Shown here piece by piece: positions 1 to 8,800 of a stretch of DNA of 62,686 bases. The position numbers were made by a program, and so were the translations under genes. Source of the DNA: an uncultured Muribaculaceae bacterium (GTDB lineage Bacteria > Bacteroidota > Bacteroidia > Bacteroidales > Muribaculaceae); the NCBI GenBank assembly GCA_910578095.1, contig CAJTOZ010000016.1:1-62686 (forward strand). The letters are read 5' to 3'. Numbering within the stretch: the stretch's first letter is position 1; each line of letters opens with the position of its first letter. Under the pieces are notes generated by a model. It made no database searches. It was not told where the DNA came from and was given only the letters and a program-made list of their open reading frames with translations.

Positions 1-12
1 CGCCCCCTATCC

Positions 13-49
13 GAGCCCCGGACCTCCGCAAGGAAGCCCGGGGCTCTTT
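13..49 (+). terminator. Rho-independent terminator of an upstream gene
   Basis: A 9-bp GC-rich inverted repeat (GAGCCCCGG at 13-21, CCGGGGCTC at 38-46) is followed by TTT. It probably ends a plus-strand gene lying before the window. The rest of 50-168 holds nothing I recognise. Confidence 0.7.
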
Positions 50-168
50 CTATATTATGATTTCCGCAAAAGTGCCTAAACTGACATTAAAGGCCACAAG
101 CCGGCTCAGTTCGGATGGGTTGCCCGGCGTCTATTGGCGCAGACCAGTTTTTGTAGCTCAATCTTTAT

Positions 169-708
169 TCAGCGCCCGGAAATTTTACGGCCGTGGTGGA
201 ATGAATTCCAGGCGTCCTTTGCGTAGCCATCGCGCAGCACGCGGAATGATGATGCAGATGCTCCGTCTATCTTGCGGCCTTTGTAGTAGACGTTCCATGC
301 GTCTTTTGCATATCCCTGGCCGAGAATTTTGAAGTTGTTGCGCGAGGCTTTTTTTATTTTTGTGCCGTAGTAATATACGTTCCAGGCGTCGCCGGCATAG
401 CCTTCGCCAAGTGCTTTGAATGAAGCACTGGACGCCCCTTTGATCTTATGCCCGTTGTGGTAGGCGTTCCATGCGTCTTTTGCGTATCCATCGCGCAATA
501 TTCGGAAACTGGATGCCGAGGCGTCTTTCACTTCATGCCCGTCGAAGAACACATGGCGTCCGTCCACGAAATACTGGCCGCCGCAGCGGTGGCCGCGTAC
601 GTGCTCGGTGCGTTCGTTTCTATTCCGGTGGTTGTCGTGGCGGCGGGCGTCGACGGAGGTTGTGGCAACACATGCACACAATGCGATGATGAGTAGTGCT
701 TGTTTCAT
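169..708 (-). CDS. secreted DKNYY-repeat protein
   Basis: This 179-aa protein has a signal peptide (about residues 1-21, ending in a SVDA-type cleavage site) and four to five copies of a roughly 28-residue repeat built on AxDAWNxYxxGxKIxGAxxxxFKxLxxGYA. The repeat resembles the DKNYY family, a tandem module common in Bacteroidota exported proteins with no known biochemical activity. The very similar repeats in DNA suggest growth by internal duplication. It stands alone, separated from the next minus-strand gene by a terminator at 781-808. The function is unknown; periplasmic or surface location is inferred from the signal peptide. Confidence 0.75.
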   Translation of the reverse strand: MKQALLIIALCACVATTSVDARRHDNHRNRNERTEHVRGHRCGGQYFVDGRHVFFDGHEVKDASASSFRILRDGYAKDAWNAYHNGHKIKGASSASFKALGEGYAGDAWNVYYYGTKIKKASRNNFKILGQGYAKDAWNVYYKGRKIDGASASSFRVLRDGYAKDAWNSFHHGRKISGR

Positions 709-780
709 GGCTGTATGTTTTTATTATTGGACTGCCGGAGCCGAAAAAGGTTTAGGGCACTATGATGGGGGCGGATATAA

Positions 781-808
781 AAAAACTGCCCCTGGGGAGG
801 CAGTTTTT
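781..808 (-). terminator. terminator after gadC-like gene
   Basis: AAAAACTGCC (781-790) and GGCAGTTTTT (799-808) form an A-stem-T hairpin that works on either strand. On the minus strand it is followed by a T run and lies 22 bases past the gadC stop codon. Confidence 0.8.
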
Positions 809-830
809 ATGAGTGTGCGCAGTGGTGCGG

Positions 831-2387
831 TCAGTCGGCAGCTGCGGCGTTTTTCTGTTCGGCTTCGAATTCCTCGCGTGCCTGAGCGAGCAGGGCTTGC
901 GATGCGGCGTCTTTCTGCCAGTGGAAGGGAATGAAATTGCTGGAGGGGTTCACCCACGATTTCTTGCGGAATGCGAGGATTATGAACGGCAGCACTGTGA
1001 AGAGTACGACACCGCCTATGAGCACGCTGAACCATACGGCGTTGGAGCCCATCGATATCTGGCTCGGGGGGAAGAAGCTGAGCACGAATGCCAGCAGCGA
1101 TCCGGCGAATCCCACGCCGCCCACAAGCCATATAAGCCAGTTGCCACGGCTACCGATGCGGAACGGGCGTGCGGCCGTCTTCATGGAGTAGCGCAGATAT
1201 ATGGCTGCGGCAAACATCATCAGGTAGGCGATGAGGTAGAGCACCACGGTGAGCTGCGACAGAATCTGGTAGAAACTTTGCACGGTGGGCATCACCACAA
1301 AGAGGAGCGACAGCACCGTGACGGCGAGGCCCTGCACGATGAGTATGTTTTTCTGGACGCCGGATTTGTTTGTCTTCTGGAAGAACGGAGGAAGATAACC
1401 GGCCTGACCTACGGCGAGTATACCTTTCGACGGACCGGCCACCCATGTGAGCACTCCGGCGAGCACTCCGAAGGCAAGCGCTATGGCGATGACGGGTGTG
1501 AGCCAGTTGAGGTGGAATGCATCGAAGTAGTTGTCGAAGCCCACAAGCAGGCTCTGGACCAGGTTAATGTCCTTGGCCGGTATTATTATGCCGAGTGCGT
1601 AGGTGCCGAGCACAAAAATCAGCACAGTCACGAGTGCGCCACCGAACACTGCCTTGGGATAGTTGACGGCAGGGTTGCTGATCTGTCTTACATGCACACC
1701 CGACATTTCCATGCCGGCGTAGAACAAGAATATGGATGCGGCGAGCACCACATTGTCGAAGTTGGTGAGATCGGGGAAGAAGTCGCCGTGGAAATTCATC
1801 TGCGACTGGCCCCCTGTGGCGAGATACACGCCGGCGCATACCACGAGGATGATGACGGGAACTATCGTGCCGACGATACCGCCTATCTTAGACACTTTTC
1901 CCACCCATCCGAGGCCTTTCATGGAGATAAGCGTCGCGAGCCAGTAGATGGCGAGCACTACGGCGAGAGTGTAGTAGCGGTTGGCGGCCAGATGCGAGTC
2001 CGCTACGTGGTCGAGACCAATGAACGCGAGCGATACCGCACCGAAAGTCAGTACCGTGGGAAACCATATTGTGCTCTCTATCCATTGCAGCCAGATACCC
2101 AAGAATCCGGCCTTGCTGCCGAATGCTTCTCCTATCCAGCGGAACATACCGCCCTGCTGGTATGGAAACATGGCGGCGAGTTCCGCAGCTACGAGTGATA
2201 CCGGGATGAGGAATACGAGGGCGGCAAAAAGGTAATAGAAAGCCGAGCTCATGCCATATTCGGCTTCTGCCGGCAGTCCGCGCAGCGACACCACTGCCAC
2301 GATGTTCATGATCATGAGAGTGAATACTCCCAGTTTTGCTGCAGGCTTGAGAGCCGGCGCTGATGCCGGTGTTGTGTTTTTAGCCAT
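831..2387 (-). CDS. gadC: glutamate/GABA-type amino acid antiporter (GadC-like)
   Basis: This 518-aa inner-membrane permease of the APC superfamily has about 12 hydrophobic helices. The N-terminal stretch (LGVFTLMIMNIVAVVSLRGLP, then EYGMSSAFYY and QWIESTIWFPTVLTFG) closely matches Bacteroides GadC-type glutamate:GABA antiporters. GadC swaps external glutamate or glutamine for the internal product and so exports protons in acid stress. It is the last gene of an apparent operon, 29 nt after glsA. No glutamate decarboxylase (gadB) is present in the window, so here it may exchange Gln for Glu. The family assignment is strong; the exact substrate is inferred. Confidence 0.87.
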   Translation of the reverse strand: MAKNTTPASAPALKPAAKLGVFTLMIMNIVAVVSLRGLPAEAEYGMSSAFYYLFAALVFLIPVSLVAAELAAMFPYQQGGMFRWIGEAFGSKAGFLGIWLQWIESTIWFPTVLTFGAVSLAFIGLDHVADSHLAANRYYTLAVVLAIYWLATLISMKGLGWVGKVSKIGGIVGTIVPVIILVVCAGVYLATGGQSQMNFHGDFFPDLTNFDNVVLAASIFLFYAGMEMSGVHVRQISNPAVNYPKAVFGGALVTVLIFVLGTYALGIIIPAKDINLVQSLLVGFDNYFDAFHLNWLTPVIAIALAFGVLAGVLTWVAGPSKGILAVGQAGYLPPFFQKTNKSGVQKNILIVQGLAVTVLSLLFVVMPTVQSFYQILSQLTVVLYLIAYLMMFAAAIYLRYSMKTAARPFRIGSRGNWLIWLVGGVGFAGSLLAFVLSFFPPSQISMGSNAVWFSVLIGGVVLFTVLPFIILAFRKKSWVNPSSNFIPFHWQKDAASQALLAQAREEFEAEQKNAAAAD

Positions 2388-2416
2388 GACAAATCGTTAT
2401 TAAGTTGGTTATGAGA

Positions 2417-3382
2417 TTATTCAGTAATTGTCACACGGTCGCCGTTCATTATGCCGAGGCCGAGCGACTGCATGAAGTTGAGTATGGCTGCCTGCGCCTT
2501 GACGGAATTTCCGGCGCTGTCGAGCGGAGGGGCGAATGCCGCGATACCGAGCACTCCCGGCAGTACGCCTATCACTCCTCCACCTACTCCGCTCTTGGCC
2601 GGAATGCCGGATGTGTACAGCCAGTCGCCTGAATGCTGGTAAAATCCTACGGTGGCTATGAGGGTTGTGATTTTAGGAGCTATCTCAGGCGCAAACACCT
2701 GCTGCCCCGTAAGAGGATTGTGTCCACCGGAGGCTATTGTGGCGGCCATGACACCGAGCTGCGCGCATGTGATGCCGAGCGAGCACTGTCGGGTGTACAG
2801 GTCGAGGCTCATTGCGGGGTCGTCGTACAGGCGGTTGTAGTTTTTAAGCAGCCATGTGATGGCACGGTTGTTGAAATTCGTATCGCTTTCGCTTTTATAA
2901 AGTTCATCTATAAGTTCGGGCGCCGAACCGCACAAGTCGGTGATATTGTCGGTTATGGCCTTCCACTTGGCATCCGCATCGCCCTGCGGGCCCACCATGG
3001 AGCATGCCGAGATGGCTCCGGCATTGACGAGAGGTGTCGACGGATGGTCGTTTTCAAGCAGGATGGCGAATATGGAGTTGAACGGCAGGCCAGTAGCATC
3101 GGCGCCGATTTTCTCGAGCACGGCTTTAGGCGAGTGTTGCTTCATCGCGAGTATGGCAGTGGGCACTTTCGACACAGATTCGATGCCGAAACGATAGTCT
3201 GTATCGCCGAAATTCATTACGGTGCCGCTCGGCAACACCACGCTGAGACCGAACAGGCGGGGATTGATGTTGGCCAGATACGGTATATAGTCGGCATTGG
3301 CTCCGCCTGAGAGTCTGGCGGCTGAGTCGTAGGCTTGCTGAGCCGCTTGCCGCACTTGGGCTACAGTGATTGTTTTATCCAT
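2417..3382 (-). CDS. glsA: glutaminase A
   Basis: A 321-aa serine-type glutaminase that hydrolyses L-glutamine to glutamate and ammonia. The catalytic SxxK motif is seen as S69-V-S-K72 within FGIESVSKVPT, and the length fits the GlsA family (about 300-330 aa). The glycine-rich GVGGGVIGVLPG segment near the C terminus is also typical. It sits between an MFS gene (12-nt gap) and the GadC-like antiporter (29-nt gap) on the same strand. This arrangement fits an acid-resistance module in which released ammonia neutralises protons and glutamate leaves by GadC. Confidence 0.93.
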   Translation of the reverse strand: MDKTITVAQVRQAAQQAYDSAARLSGGANADYIPYLANINPRLFGLSVVLPSGTVMNFGDTDYRFGIESVSKVPTAILAMKQHSPKAVLEKIGADATGLPFNSIFAILLENDHPSTPLVNAGAISACSMVGPQGDADAKWKAITDNITDLCGSAPELIDELYKSESDTNFNNRAITWLLKNYNRLYDDPAMSLDLYTRQCSLGITCAQLGVMAATIASGGHNPLTGQQVFAPEIAPKITTLIATVGFYQHSGDWLYTSGIPAKSGVGGGVIGVLPGVLGIAAFAPPLDSAGNSVKAQAAILNFMQSLGLGIMNGDRVTITE

Positions 3383-3394
3383 GGGGGGAGAGAG

Positions 3395-4609
3395 TTATTT
3401 GAATTTTTCAGTGATTGTGAATATGAACGACTTACGCTTCAGGCGGGCGACAATAATGAATATCCCGGTGAAGCAACAATTCAGGATGAAAGAGAATGCC
3501 CGCACATCCGACGCATGAAACGCGCTTCGGAAAAAGTCGACAATGAACGGGGCCACTACAATGGCCAGATAATTGGCCGATAGTATGAACGCCAGGGCGA
3601 GAGTGGCTTTCCGCGGGTCGGATGTTGTGAAGGTGGCTTTGTCGTAGAGCAGGGGCTGCAATGTGCCGTAGCCTATGCCCATCAGTATGGCGCCGACGAT
3701 CATCCCTGACGAATCCGGAAAAACGGCGAATATGCCCAGGCCGACGAAGGTCACGGCCGCGCACATGATCACAGTGTTGCTGCCGAAGCGGGCGATAATG
3801 CGCGGCAGGAAAAATCCGGGCAGAAACACAAAGAGAAAAAATATTGATGTGATGGTGCCGGTGAAAGCCGACGACAAATGCTCTTTTTCGGCCACGAACG
3901 GTGCGTAGTACGATATTATGATTACGGCGTAGGTGATGAAAAAGTACACACCCATCGTTGCAAGCAGCCGCCCCACCATAATTCCGCCCTTGCCTACGGG
4001 TGCGGGAGCCTGCGCGGGTGTCCCGGCGCTTTCCTCCTTAGGCAATTTGCGCAGGAAAGGCGTGAGGGCAAGCGGAACGAGCGGAATAAGGTATACAAGA
4101 AATGGCATATGCCAATCGTGTCCGCTGAGCCAGCCCACAACAAAAGTGGCGCACACGAGGGTCATGTTGGATATGGCCGACTGAAATCCCATCTGCTGCA
4201 TGCGGTACGGGCCGCTGAAAGCATCGGCTATGAGCCCGGTAGAGAACGGTATGAGCAATCCGGCGCCGATGCCGAGAGCACAGCTGATCACAATCAAGGC
4301 AGCCATGCTACGGGCAAAAAGATATGCCACTCCGCACGCCGCATATATTATCAGGGACACCGTGACTATTGCAGTTTTGTTGCCTGAAAGAGAAAAGTGT
4401 CCGGATAGGAGAAGGCATGGAATTATAAGCAGGTTGGGCAGCATGGTCAGCAGCTGCACTTCGAGCTGTGTCGTGTCGGGAAATATTTTCTCAAGAGTTC
4501 CGAGCATCGGCGATACGGCCAACCCCGGAAGATTCACGACCAGTGATAGCGACAGTATCGCTATCACTGTGATGAGGGGAAGGGTCCCTTTGCCAGTGCG
4601 GATTCTCAT
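3395..4609 (-). CDS. MFS transporter
   Basis: A 404-aa major facilitator with about 12 hydrophobic helices, a charged central loop near residues 190-215, and a basic C terminus. The start at ATG 4609 (MRIRTGKG) puts basic residues before the first helix. It is the first gene of the MFS-glsA-gadC run, with only 12 nt before glsA, so it is probably cotranscribed with them. The substrate cannot be read from sequence; a role in glutamine, glutamate or related amino-acid movement is only suggested by the neighbours. It belongs to the drug/sugar-like MFS_1 group. Confidence 0.82.
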   Translation of the reverse strand: MRIRTGKGTLPLITVIAILSLSLVVNLPGLAVSPMLGTLEKIFPDTTQLEVQLLTMLPNLLIIPCLLLSGHFSLSGNKTAIVTVSLIIYAACGVAYLFARSMAALIVISCALGIGAGLLIPFSTGLIADAFSGPYRMQQMGFQSAISNMTLVCATFVVGWLSGHDWHMPFLVYLIPLVPLALTPFLRKLPKEESAGTPAQAPAPVGKGGIMVGRLLATMGVYFFITYAVIIISYYAPFVAEKEHLSSAFTGTITSIFFLFVFLPGFFLPRIIARFGSNTVIMCAAVTFVGLGIFAVFPDSSGMIVGAILMGIGYGTLQPLLYDKATFTTSDPRKATLALAFILSANYLAIVVAPFIVDFFRSAFHASDVRAFSFILNCCFTGIFIIVARLKRKSFIFTITEKFK

Positions 4610-4626
4610 ATGTGTGCAGTTTATAG

Positions 4627-4638
4627 ATTGTTGACAAT
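4627..4638. promoter_or_regulatory. small palindrome upstream of the MFS-glsA-gadC operon
   Basis: ATTGT-TG-ACAAT lies 18-29 bases before the MFS start codon, in an AT-rich spacer without a clear TAnnTTTG box. It could be an operator. This is a weak call based only on symmetry and position. Confidence 0.3.
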
Positions 4639-4714
4639 AAGTGTACTATATAAACAAAACAATCACAAGGTTGGTTGTTTGCTACCGGGAGAAAATAGGG
4701 ATAGTCCAGTACTG

Positions 4715-4750
4715 AAAAAAGGCGAAAGTTTCTGTACAAAAACTTTCGCC
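4715..4750 (-). terminator. terminator of mdh
   Basis: GGCGAAAGTT (4721-4730) pairs with AACTTTCGCC (4741-4750). Read on the minus strand the hairpin is followed by TTTTTT, 26 bases after the mdh stop. Confidence 0.85.
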
Positions 4751-4775
4751 TTCCTTTGTTTCTTGCAGAGTTTTA

Positions 4776-5789
4776 TCAGCAGGTCTTGCGGTCGAGGTAG
4801 GGGTTGAGAGTATGCCATTCCGAGATGGGAGGCATCACACCCATGGCTATCACTTCATCGCGCAGGGCGCAGAGATGCCGGTAGCTCTTGTCGAGTTCCT
4901 CCATCTCGGCGGGAGTTCCTTCGATGGGCTTGCAGGACACACCGTCTTTGGTGATGGATGTCTCAGTGGCCATCATTATATGGCTGAATCGGTCGTTGTT
5001 CACATAAGTGCCGGCGGGCCAGCGGAAAGGTTTGCCGCCCATTGCAGCCGCAATCATCTCAATGGAGAGATAGGCCGGGCTTTGGAACGATGAGCGTCCG
5101 CGCAGGTCGATGATGTTTTTTCCGCCCTGCACCACCCGTGTGCGCAGTTCTTGCCATGCGCTGTCCGGGAAACGTTCGGTGCCGATGATGTCGTTCAGTG
5201 CCACGCCGTTGACAGAACATGTGGATGCGAATACTGCCATCTGTTCGCCATGTCCGCCGTATGTGCGTGCACCCTGCACGGCATCCTGCGGCACCCCGAA
5301 CTGCTTGGCCAGCTCGCTGCGCAGGCGCGTGCTGTCAAGAGCTGCGAGTGTGGTGAGACGCGAAGGCTCGATGCCCGAGTATAGCAGGGATATAAGGCCG
5401 GTGATGTCGGCCGGATTGAATATCACCACAATATGTTTTACGTCCGGACAATACTGTCGCACGTTCTTGCCGAACTCTTCGGCGATGGCGGCGTTGCCCT
5501 TGAGCAGGTCTTCGCGTGTCATGCCGGCCTTGCGGGCGGCGCCACCGCTGTTGACGATGTATCGGGCGTCGGTCAGTGCCTCCTTTATATCGGAGGTATA
5601 GGTGATCTCGGCTCCTTCAAATCCGCAGTGACGCAGTTCCTCGGCCACTCCCTGAAGCGCGGGCGCGTAGGGGTCGTACAGGCAGATGCGGGGAGTGAGG
5701 CCCATCATGATGGCTGTTTGGGCCATGTTGCTGCCAATCATTCCGGCAGCGCCCACAATCACGAGTTTGTCATGAGTAAGATAGTTCAT
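4776..5789 (-). CDS. mdh: malate dehydrogenase
   Basis: A 337-aa NAD-dependent malate/lactate dehydrogenase that interconverts malate and oxaloacetate in the reductive TCA branch leading to succinate. The Rossmann motif GAAGMIGS is at residues 13-20, the substrate arginines are in GGAARKAG and DSTRLR, NPAD is at 125-128, and the catalytic histidine is in YGGHGEQ (about H180). It is very close to the Bacteroides mdh family. I chose ATG 5789 (MNYLTHDKL) because Bacteroidales homologues start there; an in-frame ATG at 5846 would add 19 residues unlike the family. The gene stands alone with its own terminator. Confidence 0.93.
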   Translation of the reverse strand: MNYLTHDKLVIVGAAGMIGSNMAQTAIMMGLTPRICLYDPYAPALQGVAEELRHCGFEGAEITYTSDIKEALTDARYIVNSGGAARKAGMTREDLLKGNAAIAEEFGKNVRQYCPDVKHIVVIFNPADITGLISLLYSGIEPSRLTTLAALDSTRLRSELAKQFGVPQDAVQGARTYGGHGEQMAVFASTCSVNGVALNDIIGTERFPDSAWQELRTRVVQGGKNIIDLRGRSSFQSPAYLSIEMIAAAMGGKPFRWPAGTYVNNDRFSHIMMATETSITKDGVSCKPIEGTPAEMEELDKSYRHLCALRDEVIAMGVMPPISEWHTLNPYLDRKTC

Positions 5790-5852
5790 AATATATTCTC
5801 TTGGTAAGTTGGGTTGTTTGTGCATTCTGTCACAATAACAAACCAACTTTAT

Positions 5853-8800
5853 CTAAAGTTCTGCGGATTTTCTACGGCGGAAGATGTCGCGCAGGGAGTT
5901 CAGCTTGCGCTTGTACACAAAGCCCACGCCGGTCTGCGTGATCTCGCCTTCCAGAATGCTCTCGTAGCCGGTGTGGCGGAACAGGCGAATGTACATCGTC
6001 TGCGCGCGGTTGAGAAAATACTCGAAGGAGATGTCGTTGATGAGATTCTGCGAGAAGTTCTCATCGGCGTTTGCGTCAGTGGAATAATTGCCGCCGATCA
6101 CAATCTTGAAACGGTCGTCGAACAGTGTTTTCGACACCTGGTAGCTGTAGCTGGTGGTGGCCGATGTGTTGCCGTCCACAGTGCGGTTGTACTGGTCGAT
6201 TCCGAACGACACGTCCACTCCCTTGATATTGTTGGCGGCCCAGGAATTGAGTTTCGATTCGAGGAACGAGAAAAGCACATTGCCGCCTATCGATGCGTTG
6301 CCGTGGGTGCCGGGGCCGGAGTATACGTTGTAAAGGAGCATATTCATGGCCTGGTTGGCGCGTTGTTCCGGGCTCATGGCCTGGAGCTCGTTGCTTACGG
6401 TGATATCATCGTTGGTAGCGAGGTCGAAAGCCACTTTCATCTGTTCGAGCGAGCCGGTGACAGAGAGTGAGACATCGAAATTCACCAGCCGCGAGTTCTG
6501 TCCCTCCTGCGTCACATTGGCCTTAATCACATCCACGGCTTTGACATTGAGAAGCGGGTTCATCATATTGCCGTTGAAAGCCACATAGCTCTCAGGGTCG
6601 AATTTGAATAGTTTCTCGCTCATGAATGGAGGCGTGTAGCGCACAAAACCGCCGTTGATATTGAGGCGTCCGGTCAGGCGTCCGTCGTTGTTCATGGGAG
6701 TGAGCATATAGGATAGCTCCCCTACGGGTTGCAGCTGCACTTTGTCCTTGCCGTCGGCCGAGAGGTCCACGCTCACTGTGGTGGCCGTCTCAAATACAAG
6801 CGAGGCGTCCAGCACCATGGCCATGCCCGACGGAGCCACCGAGTCGGCTGCAGCGACGGCTGCCGAATCGTTGAAATTGACAAATTTCACCATCTCGCCC
6901 GTGCTGCGGTTCTGTATCGCGTTGACGGCCTCGGGCATCACATACGTCACATTGGTGCCGGACAGTACGCTCAACGCTGCATTGACGCGCATGAAATCGA
7001 AATTGCCCGCCACAGTGGCATCGAGACTAATGTTGGCTTTTCCGTATACATCGGCCCCGCGGGTGGCGCGTCGCGAGTTCACCACCTGCATGTCCCGCGC
7101 TTTCATTGTCAGTTTTATGTCGGGCGATGTCATGTTGCGTATGTCCACGGTGCCGTTCAACTGCAGCGGATTGTCGTTAGTGCCGTATATGGCGAAGTCG
7201 TGGAATGTGGCGAGATTGTTGACCACTGGCACCGTGTCGGCGGTGATACGGTAATCGGTGGCAGTCATGGTAGCGAATACGGCAGCCGAGTCCAGAGCCA
7301 GCCATCCGTTCATCACAGGCGCCTCGGTGCTGCCCTGGATGTCTATGGAGCCGTTGAGGGTGCCGCTCAGGCGGCCCATGTCGGGCCCGAGGAACGGATT
7401 GGCCACATTCAGCGGAAGGCTTATCACAGACAGATCGAGATTCATCGGCGACACCAGCGTGCTGTCGTTCAGCGCGCCGCGCAGTGTGATGGCGCGGTGT
7501 CCGTCGAAGGAGATATCGGCGCTTGCCGTGAGCGCTCCTCCGGGCGATGTGGACACATCGGCATCGGCGTGGATGTCGGCCACGCGTTCGCGGCCATAGA
7601 AAACGTTGCGCGTGTCCACAGATCCGCGGCCGTTGAGTTGCATCCGTTCGTTGTAGTTGATGCGGAATTCGGCGCTTACATCGCCCTTGACAGGGGGCGC
7701 GAACGGATTGAGCGCTATCCAGTCCTGTATGTGTATGTCGCTGACGCGCAATATCAGGTCTTCCTGTTCGTGGGAGCCTTCGGAGTGCTCGGTATAGAGT
7801 TCTACCCCGCTGTCGCCACCCTTCATGCGGATGTCGGCGTCGATGTGCTTATCCGGGAAGCGGTAGCTGATGAAATTGCCGGCGTTCACCGTCCAGGGCT
7901 CGTAGCCTATGACGGGATCAAGCGGCATTATGGATGCGCGCACGGTGCTGTCGTTCATCATGGCCTGCAGGCCTATGTCATAGCCGGTGCGTCCCTGAAT
8001 GTTCCGTTGCCGCACACGCAGGGCCGCGATATTGTCGGTGGCCATCCCGCTCAACGCCACGTGGGCGAAATTGTCGAGTGTGCCGGGGCGGTTGTCCACG
8101 TTGGCGTTGAAAAAGATATTGCTTCCGAACTGTGCGGCTCCGATGGTCACAGTGTCCACCCTTACCGACGGTGTGCGCACGCCGCCCACCAGTCCGCTCA
8201 GGGCTATCGTGCTGTCGTTGGACATCGATAGGCTGAGGGTATCTATGCTCATCTTCGAGGCCGCGAGGATATCGTTGACCATGTTGTCGTGCCCTCCGGC
8301 GGCGGTAAGTTTCATGTGGGGAATGGCACGTTGCAGCCTGATAGCGTCGATACGCTTCTCGGCCACCATTGAAGCCATTGCTGCCGAGATGCTGTCGGTG
8401 TGCGCCATCAGGGTGTCGAGCGGGCAGAATATGTCGATACCTGCACGGAGGTCGCGGTTGGTCATGGTGGCGTGGATGAGCGAGTCAATGCTCACATCGG
8501 CATTGACATCGGAGATGGAAAATTCCGATGTCTCCGAACGCATCTGCAGGCGGTCTATATCAAGGCTGGCTGTGATGAAAGCCGTGGCGGGCTCAAAAGA
8601 AGCATTGGCCCGCATCTGCGTGCTGAGGGTGTTTTCTGCAGCGGCAAATCCAAGAGTGTGCAGGGCTATTCTATCAGCGTCGGCATATACTGTCCAGTCC
8701 AGCACGTCGCCTGCGAGGTTGCCTTCGGCGGAAATATGCGCGAGCATGGCCGGGTCGGCGGAGTTCAGTTCCACATGTCCCTTTCCGTCGGATATGGTTG

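Noticed and set aside
4638..4650. AAGTGTACTATA upstream of the MFS-glsA-gadC operon as a second site for the NtrC-type regulator
   Set aside because: It matches only one half of the palindrome, has no second half, and no sigma-54 promoter is near it.
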